Part shown: positions 58,918 through 64,000 of the stretch, in pieces | How positions within the stretch are numbered: position 1 is the first letter of the stretch | Layout of the letters: each line of letters begins with the position of its first letter | Assembly (NCBI GenBank): GCA_963749365.1 | Contig: CAVVME010000003.1 | Coordinates: 1,240,001-1,304,000 of the forward strand | Direction of reading: 5' to 3' | From: WHSW01 sp963749365 | Lineage (GTDB): Bacteria > Actinomycetota > Thermoleophilia > Solirubrobacterales > 70-9 | DNA: 64,000 nt | The notes under the pieces: generated by a model | The model's input: only the letters and a program-made list of their open reading frames with translations | Database searches by the model: none | What the model was told of the DNA's origin: nothing | Program-made: the position numbers and the translations under genes

Positions 58918-60139
58918 GTGGACCGGGGCGCTCGCCGGTCTCGCGGCGGTCGCCGCGGTCGCTTCGGCGGCGGCGGGCGCGGGTCCGGCCCGAGAGCCCG
59001 TCGGTGGGCTGAAGCTGCACCAGGTCGGCCGCTTCGCCAACCCGACCTACGTCACCCAGGCCCCGGGTGAGCCGGGCACCGTCTACGTCACCGAGCAGGA
59101 CGGCCGGATCGTCGCCGTCCGCCACGGGCGCAAGCTCAGACGGCCGTTCCTCGAGATCTCCGACCGGGTCGCCTTCGGGCCCCAGGAGGCGCGCTCGAAC
59201 GAGGCCGGGCTGCTGTCGATGGCCTTCGACCCCGGCTACCGGCGCAACCGGCGCTTCTACGTCTTCTACACCGCCAACAGCGGCCACAACCTCGTCGTGC
59301 GCTATCGCCGCTCGGGCAAGCGGGCGGTGCGTGCCAGGCCCGGCTCGGGCCGCAGGGTGGTCCGGATCCTCCATCCCTGGGATGACTCGCACAACGGCGG
59401 CCAGCTTCAGTTCGGACCCGACGGCTACCTCTGGATCAGCACCGGTGACGGCGGCTGCTGCGACGACGGCCACGACCAGGCGCGCAGCCTCGGGACCAAG
59501 CTCGGCAAGCTGCTGCGCGTCGACCCCCGCCGCCACCGGCAGGGCTTCAGGGCCCCGCCGGGAAACCCGCTAATCGGTACCGCGGGCCTCGACCCGATCT
59601 TCTCCTGGGGGCTGCGCAACCCGTGGCGGTTCTCCTTCGACCGCCTGACCGGGAACCTGGTCGTCGCCGACGTCGGCGACAACGAGCGGGCGCGGGAGGA
59701 GATCAACTACGTCGGCGTCGCCGGGGCGGCGAGCTCGAACTTCGGCTGGCCCGAGTACGAGGGCTTCCTGCTTCGCGATCTCGGGCGCCCCGGGCCGGGT
59801 GACCCGGTGATGCCGATCCAGAGCTACGACCATCAGCACGGACGCTGCGCGATCACCGGCGGCTACGTGGTCCGCGACCCGGCCCTGCCCGAGCTCTACG
59901 GGCGCTATCTGTACAGCGACTTTTGCGGCGGACGGCTGCGCAGCCTGGCTCCGCCGCCGCTGGTCGGCGGCGTGCGTCCCGCCGCGGGCCGCGTGGTCGA
60001 CGATCGCGACGAGGGCCTCTACGTCCGCTACCCGACCTCGTTCGGTGAGGGCCTCGCCGGGGAGATCTACATCGCTTCGCGGGCCGGTCCGGTGTACCGG
60101 CTGCTGGCGAGAGGCGGCGGAGGGCGCACGCTACCCTGA
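58918..60139 (+). CDS. PQQ-dependent sugar-dehydrogenase-like protein (copy 2), 5' frameshift
   Basis: A secreted paralogue of about 406 residues. The coding frame is clear from 58919 on: signal peptide LAGLAAVAAVASAAAGAG, then GRFANPTYVTQAPGEPGTVYVTEQDG, NEAGLLSMAFDPGYRRN, SHNGGQLQFGPDGYLWISTGDGG, LRNPWRFSFDRLTGN, NFGWPEYEG and GGYVVRDPALPELYGRYLYSDFCGG. No ATG, GTG or TTG exists in that frame before residue 100. A GTG at 58918 lies one frame off. Removing one G from the GGGG run at 58925-58928 gives a normal signal peptide start MDRALAGLAAV. An error or a mutation near the start is likely. Confidence 0.78.
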
Positions 60140-60144
60140 GGCGG

Positions 60145-61314
60145 ATGGCGGGGGCCATGAGCAGGGTGCCGGGCAGGGCCTGGCTGGGCGCGGCGCTGGG
60201 CGCACTCGCGCTCGGCGCCGGGATCACCGGCGCCGGGGATCGCGCCCACGCCGGGGCCGGCTCGCTCGAGCTGCGCCGAGTCGGGGACTTCGCGCTCCCG
60301 GTCCACGTCGAGGACGCGCCGGGCAAGCGCAAGCTTTTGTTCGTGGTCGAGCAGCGGGGCACGATCGCCGTGCTGAGGAAGGGCCGCGAGCTCGCGAAGC
60401 CGTTTCTCGACATCCGCGACCGGGTCCGCGCCGCCAACGAGGAGGGCCTGCTCTCGATCGCCTTCGACCCCGGCTATCGGCGAAACCACCGCTTCTACGT
60501 CTACTACGTCAACAGCGCCGGCGACATCCAGGTCGACGGGTTCAAGCACAAGCGCGGCAAGCCGACCCGGGCCAGTGAGCGCACGCGACGCACCGTGATC
60601 GTGATTGGCCACCCCGGCGAGGCCAATCACAACGGCGGCCAGCTTCAGTTCGGTCCCGACGGGCTGCTCTACCTCGGCACCGGTGACGGTGGCGGTGGCG
60701 GCGACCCCGGCGAGAACGCCCAGGACCCCGAGAGCCTGCTCGGCAAGCTGTTGCGGATCGCTCCCCGCGGGGGCGGCGGCTACGACTCGCCGTCGTCGAA
60801 TCCGTTCGCGGCCGGCCCGGGTCGCGACGAGGTCTTCGCGCTCGGGCTGCGCAACCCGTGGCGGTTCTCGTTCGACCGCGCCAACGGGCACCTGACGATC
60901 GGCGACGTCGGCCAGGGAAGCTGGGAGGAGATCGACCATCTCCCGGCCGCGGCGGCCGCGGGTGCGAACTTCGGCTGGGACAACCTCGAGGGCAACCACC
61001 CGTTCGAGGACCCGGGCACCGCTCCGGCCGGCTACCGTCCACCGATCCACGAGTACTCGGGCGGAGCGTCGGTGATCGCCGGCTACGTGGTCCGTGATCC
61101 CGGCCTGCCGGCGCTCGCCGGCCGGCTCGTCTACGCCGACCTCGCTCTGGGCCGGATCCGCTCTCTCGACCCCGACGCGGCCGACCCGAGCGCCACTGAC
61201 GCGCCGACCGGGCTGGCGGTCGACCAGCCGAGCTCGTTCGGCGAAGGGCCGGGCGGCAAGATCTACGTCAGCTCGCTCGGCGACGGCGCCGTCTACCGGA
61301 TCATCCAGCGCTAG
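60145..61314 (+). CDS. PQQ-dependent sugar-dehydrogenase-like protein (copy 3)
   Basis: A 389-residue secreted protein. The signal peptide spans about residues 12-36, ending AGDRAHAGAG. Propeller marks are EEGLLSIAFDPGYRRN, EANHNGGQLQFGPDGLLYLGTGDGG, LLGKLLRIAPR, LGLRNPWRFSFDRANG, IGDVGQGSWEEID, NFGWDNLEG and GGASVIAGYVVRDPGLPALAGR. The final Cys-containing blade segment of the other copies is changed to LVYADLALGRIRSL. ATG lies 5 bp after the copy 2 stop, so they are probably co-transcribed. Confidence 0.87.
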   Translation: MAGAMSRVPGRAWLGAALGALALGAGITGAGDRAHAGAGSLELRRVGDFALPVHVEDAPGKRKLLFVVEQRGTIAVLRKGRELAKPFLDIRDRVRAANEEGLLSIAFDPGYRRNHRFYVYYVNSAGDIQVDGFKHKRGKPTRASERTRRTVIVIGHPGEANHNGGQLQFGPDGLLYLGTGDGGGGGDPGENAQDPESLLGKLLRIAPRGGGGYDSPSSNPFAAGPGRDEVFALGLRNPWRFSFDRANGHLTIGDVGQGSWEEIDHLPAAAAAGANFGWDNLEGNHPFEDPGTAPAGYRPPIHEYSGGASVIAGYVVRDPGLPALAGRLVYADLALGRIRSLDPDAADPSATDAPTGLAVDQPSSFGEGPGGKIYVSSLGDGAVYRIIQR

Positions 61315-61361
61315 GCCGCCAGGTACAGTCCGGGAAACCCGAGCGAGGAGACACGGTCGAG

Positions 61362-62933
61362 ATGGAATCCGCCGCCGCCCAGCCCGAAACCACCCAGACC
61401 CGAGCCGGCAACGGCAGGCCCGAGACGGGCGAGAGCTTCGAGGTCCACCGCCCCAGCGACGGCGGCCTGCTCGAGAAGGTGGCGATCGACCCGCCGCCGG
61501 CGGTAGCGCAGGTGTTCGAACGCGCCCGCACGGCACAGCCGGCCTGGGAGGCGATCGGCTTCGACGGCCGCCGTCGCTGGCTCGAGGCGCTGCGCGACTG
61601 GATGCTCGCCAACCAGGACCGGCTCGACTCGATCATGCAGGCCGAGAGCGGCAAGGTCCGAGCCGACGCGGCGCTCGAGGCCTTCTATTGCATCGACGCG
61701 ATCAACTTCTGGGTCCACGAGGGGCCTCGCTACCTCGCCGACGAGGTCGTCACTCCCCACAATCCGCTGCTTCGGGCCAAGCGGAGCAAGATCGTCTACG
61801 CCCCGTTCGGCGTGATCGGCAACATCAGCCCCTGGAACTTCCCCCTGATCCTCTCGATCGGCGATTCGATCCCCGCTCTCGTGGCCGGCAACGCGGTCGT
61901 CCTCAAGCCCTCCGAGCTCACCCCGCTGACTCTGCTCGAGATCGCCCGCGCCTGGCGTGACGAGATCGGCGCACCCGACGTCTTCCACATCGTCAACGGT
62001 GGTGCCGAGACCGCGGGTGCGCTGATCGACGAGGCGGACTACGTGCAGTTCACCGGCTCGGAACGAACCGGCAAGATCGTGATGAAGCGCGCCGCCGACA
62101 CCCTGACCCCGGTCAGCCTCGAGCTCGGTGGCAAGGACCCGCTGATCGTCACCCGCGACGCCGACCTCGAGCGGGCGGTCAACGCGACCGCCTGGGGCGG
62201 CCTCGCCAACTCGGGACAGATCTGCATCTCGATCGAGCGCGTCTACGTCGAGGAGCCGGTCTACGACGAGTTCGTCGACGGCCTGAGGGCAAAGGTCGAG
62301 GGCCTGCGAATGGGCGCCGACGGGTCCGGCTACGCGGCCGAGATCGGAGCGATGACCTCGCCGGCGCAGGTCGAGATCGTCGCCGAGCAGGTCGAGGACG
62401 CGCGCGCCGCGGGCGCCCGGGTCGTCACCGGTGGCCGGCGCGGCGACGGGCCCGGCGATTGGTACGAGCCGACCCTGCTCACCGAGGTCGACCACTCGAT
62501 GAAGGTGATGCGCGATGAGACCTTCGGGCCGGTGATCGCGGTGATGAAGGTCGGCGACGTCGAGCAGGCGATCGAGCTCGCGAACGACACCCAGTACGGG
62601 CTCGGCTCGAGCGTCTTCGCCGGCGATCCGGCGGAGGGCGAGCGGATCGGCCGCCGGATCGACGCCGGCCACTGCAACGTCAACGACGTGCTGATCAACT
62701 ACAACGTGCTCGGGTTGCCGATGGGGGGCTGGAAGCGCTCCGGGATCGGCACCCGACACGGGGCACAGGGCATCCGGCGCTTCTGCCGAACCAAGGCGCT
62801 CACGGTCCCGCGGCTGCCGCAGACCAAGTCGGAGCCGATCTGGTTCCCCTACAACGCTCGTCGCCGCGGACTGATCCGGCGCCTGTACCGGTTCCTCAAC
62901 GCGCGCGGGCTGCGCAACCGGCTCGGGCTCTGA
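61362..62933 (+). CDS. NAD(P)-dependent aldehyde dehydrogenase
   Basis: A 523-residue aldehyde dehydrogenase. Catalytic Cys288 lies in NSGQICISIERVYV, general base Glu254 in SLELGGKDP, the NAD-binding Lys182 in VVLKPSELTP, and the Asn in ISPWNFPLIL (158-160). The C-terminus extends about 40 residues past the family end, with a basic stretch (YNARRRGLIRRLYRFLNARGLRNRLGL). It resembles succinate-semialdehyde or medium-chain aldehyde dehydrogenases; the substrate is unknown. It sits within the row of PQQ-dehydrogenase-like genes and might oxidise their product. Confidence 0.9.
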   Translation: MESAAAQPETTQTRAGNGRPETGESFEVHRPSDGGLLEKVAIDPPPAVAQVFERARTAQPAWEAIGFDGRRRWLEALRDWMLANQDRLDSIMQAESGKVRADAALEAFYCIDAINFWVHEGPRYLADEVVTPHNPLLRAKRSKIVYAPFGVIGNISPWNFPLILSIGDSIPALVAGNAVVLKPSELTPLTLLEIARAWRDEIGAPDVFHIVNGGAETAGALIDEADYVQFTGSERTGKIVMKRAADTLTPVSLELGGKDPLIVTRDADLERAVNATAWGGLANSGQICISIERVYVEEPVYDEFVDGLRAKVEGLRMGADGSGYAAEIGAMTSPAQVEIVAEQVEDARAAGARVVTGGRRGDGPGDWYEPTLLTEVDHSMKVMRDETFGPVIAVMKVGDVEQAIELANDTQYGLGSSVFAGDPAEGERIGRRIDAGHCNVNDVLINYNVLGLPMGGWKRSGIGTRHGAQGIRRFCRTKALTVPRLPQTKSEPIWFPYNARRRGLIRRLYRFLNARGLRNRLGL

Positions 62934-64000
62934 AGCGGCTCGCGCTCAGCCTCGCGCTGATCGCCGCGCTCGGCGGGGCGTCGGCTGCCGAGGCGGGCGT
63001 CAAGCTGGCGCGGGTCGCCGGCTTTGACCAGCCGACCTACGTGCATGGTCCCCGCGGCGCGGGCAGGGTCGTCTTCGTGGTCGAGCAGCCGGGCGTGGTC
63101 AAGGTCGTCCGCGGGGAGCGCAAGGTGAAGGGGTCGTTCCTGAACATCAAGAACCGCGTCTCGTGCTGCGGCGAGCGCGGGTTGCTCTCGATCGCGTTCC
63201 CGAACTTCCGCCGCGACCGCCGCTTCTACGTCTACTTCACCGACAACGACGGCGACATCAGAGTGGTCGAGTACAAGCGCAAGCGCGGCAAGTTGAAGGC
63301 GAACGAGAAATCGGCCCGCAACGTGCTCACCGTCCCGCACGGTCAGTTCGACAACCACAACGGGGGCCAGCTTCAGTTCGGACCCGACGGGCTGCTCTAC
63401 ATCGGCACCGGCGACGGCGGCGGTGCGGACGACCCCGACGGCAACGCCCAGGACCGCGACAGCCTGCTCGGCAAGCTGCTGCGGATCAACCCGCTGCGAC
63501 GCGGCGGCGGGCAGCCGTACGGGATCCCTGGGTCGAACCCGTTCGCCGACGGCGAGGGCCGGGACGAGATCTTCGCCCGCGGGCTGCGCAACCCGTGGCG
63601 GTTCTCGTTCGACCAGCACCGGATCCTGATCGCCGATGTGGGGCAGGACCGGGTCGAGGAGATCAACTACGAGACGCTCGGCCGAGCCCGGGGCGCGAAC
63701 TTCGGCTGGGACGCCTTCGAGGGCAACTCGCTGGTCGATCCGCCGGCGCCCGGCGACCACACCCGTCCGATCCACACCTACTCGCACGGCGGCGGCGGCT
63801 GCTCGATCACCGGTGGCTACGTGGTCCGCGACCCCGGGCTCGGCAAGCTGCGCGGGCGCTATCTCTACGGTGACTTCTGCAAGGGGCAGATCCGGAGCCT
63901 GAAGCCGAAGCTGGGCGGCGCCGGTCACGATCGCTCACTCGGCCTGCCGCGGATCGACGGCCTCTCGAGCTTCGGGGTCGACGACCGCCGCAATGTCTAC
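62930..64000 (+). CDS. PQQ-dependent sugar-dehydrogenase-like protein (copy 4), partial
   Basis: The gene continues past the right edge; 357 residues are visible. The protein reads LKRLALSLALIAALGGASAAEAG as a signal peptide, then GFDQPTYVHGPRGAGRVVFVVEQPG, ERGLLSIAFPNFRRD, DNHNGGQLQFGPDGLLYIGTGDGG, RNPWRFSFDQHR, IADVGQDRVEEIN, NFGWDAFEGN and GGYVVRDPGLGKLRGRYLYGDFCKGQ. The frame starts with CTG at 62930, overlapping the previous stop as CTGA. No ATG, GTG or TTG is available at the signal peptide. A CTG start is unusual but fits the overlap style of neighbouring genes. Confidence 0.8.
   Translation, partial: MKRLALSLALIAALGGASAAEAGVKLARVAGFDQPTYVHGPRGAGRVVFVVEQPGVVKVVRGERKVKGSFLNIKNRVSCCGERGLLSIAFPNFRRDRRFYVYFTDNDGDIRVVEYKRKRGKLKANEKSARNVLTVPHGQFDNHNGGQLQFGPDGLLYIGTGDGGGADDPDGNAQDRDSLLGKLLRINPLRRGGGQPYGIPGSNPFADGEGRDEIFARGLRNPWRFSFDQHRILIADVGQDRVEEINYETLGRARGANFGWDAFEGNSLVDPPAPGDHTRPIHTYSHGGGGCSITGGYVVRDPGLGKLRGRYLYGDFCKGQIRSLKPKLGGAGHDRSLGLPRIDGLSSFGVDDRRNVY

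Overview
The window is high-GC DNA that most resembles an actinobacterium of the class Thermoleophilia (Solirubrobacterales or Gaiellales type). This is inferred from an actinobacterial integration host factor, an F420-type luciferase-like oxidoreductase, a CtpE-type P-type ATPase, the split PntAA/PntAB/PntB transhydrogenase, small NTF2-like proteins that begin MSQENVE, a LigC/LigD-polymerase pair, and many GTG or TTG starts with GTGA/ATGA gene overlaps. I found no rRNA, tRNA, CRISPR array, insertion sequence or prophage. It reads as ordinary chromosome rich in short operons.

Layout. 1-1713 (minus): transhydrogenase pntAA-pntAB-pntB, the last cut by the window edge. 1868-3934: a secreted subtilisin-like protease. 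3972-7430 (minus): HAD phosphatase, small unknown protein, wax ester synthase/DGAT and LLM oxidoreductase. 7480-11183 (minus): a compatible-solute (OpuB/OpuC-type) ABC operon with one frameshifted permease. 11228-13477: an MFS exporter and a secreted DUF11-like protein. 13528-17815: coupled ctpE-pyk-vanZ. 17754-22779: crotonase, LigD polymerase domain, LigC, L-2-hydroxyglutarate oxidase and two NTF2-like proteins. 22840-28079: a fatty-acid oxidation set of two acyl-CoA dehydrogenases and a thiolase, with a STAS-like protein and a DUF4126 membrane protein. 28147-32444: a secreted two-repeat protein, rhodanese, a small zinc-ribbon-like protein, an HD-GYP protein with a clipped GGDEF domain, and a PAS/metallo-beta-lactamase pair. 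32597-34452: amt-glnK. 34495-38873: coiled-coil protein, PPK2, small membrane protein, MoxR ATPase and a CoxE-like VWA protein. 38927-40945: a secreted seven-bladed beta-propeller. 41095-43794: a TPP riboswitch followed by a thiamine-precursor ABC transporter. 43815-46966: small proteins, an AlkA-like glycosylase and a GNAT-fold protein. 46993-48249: a serine-palmitoyltransferase-like enzyme. 48570-48938: integration host factor. 49010-56776 (minus): a long operon with two MlaE permeases, an MlaF ATPase, an MMPL/RND transporter, a TlpA-like protein, a B3/B4 protein and two unknowns. 56853-64000: a lipoprotein, four PQQ-glucose-dehydrogenase-like beta-propellers and an aldehyde dehydrogenase.

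The most unusual signals are these: a 30 bp near-identical, hairpin-capable repeat inserted in the same reading frame in two unrelated genes; a five-copy heptanucleotide repeat inside the RND gene, which could change its reading frame; an SPT-like enzyme divergent from a GNAT-fold protein, a possible sphingolipid locus; an Mla/Mce-type permease-ATPase operon with no MCE protein, joined to an RND pump; a PII protein without Tyr51; and a row of PQQ-dehydrogenase paralogues, two of which lack a normal start codon. None of these is shown by sequence alone to be a new system. They are the places I would look first.
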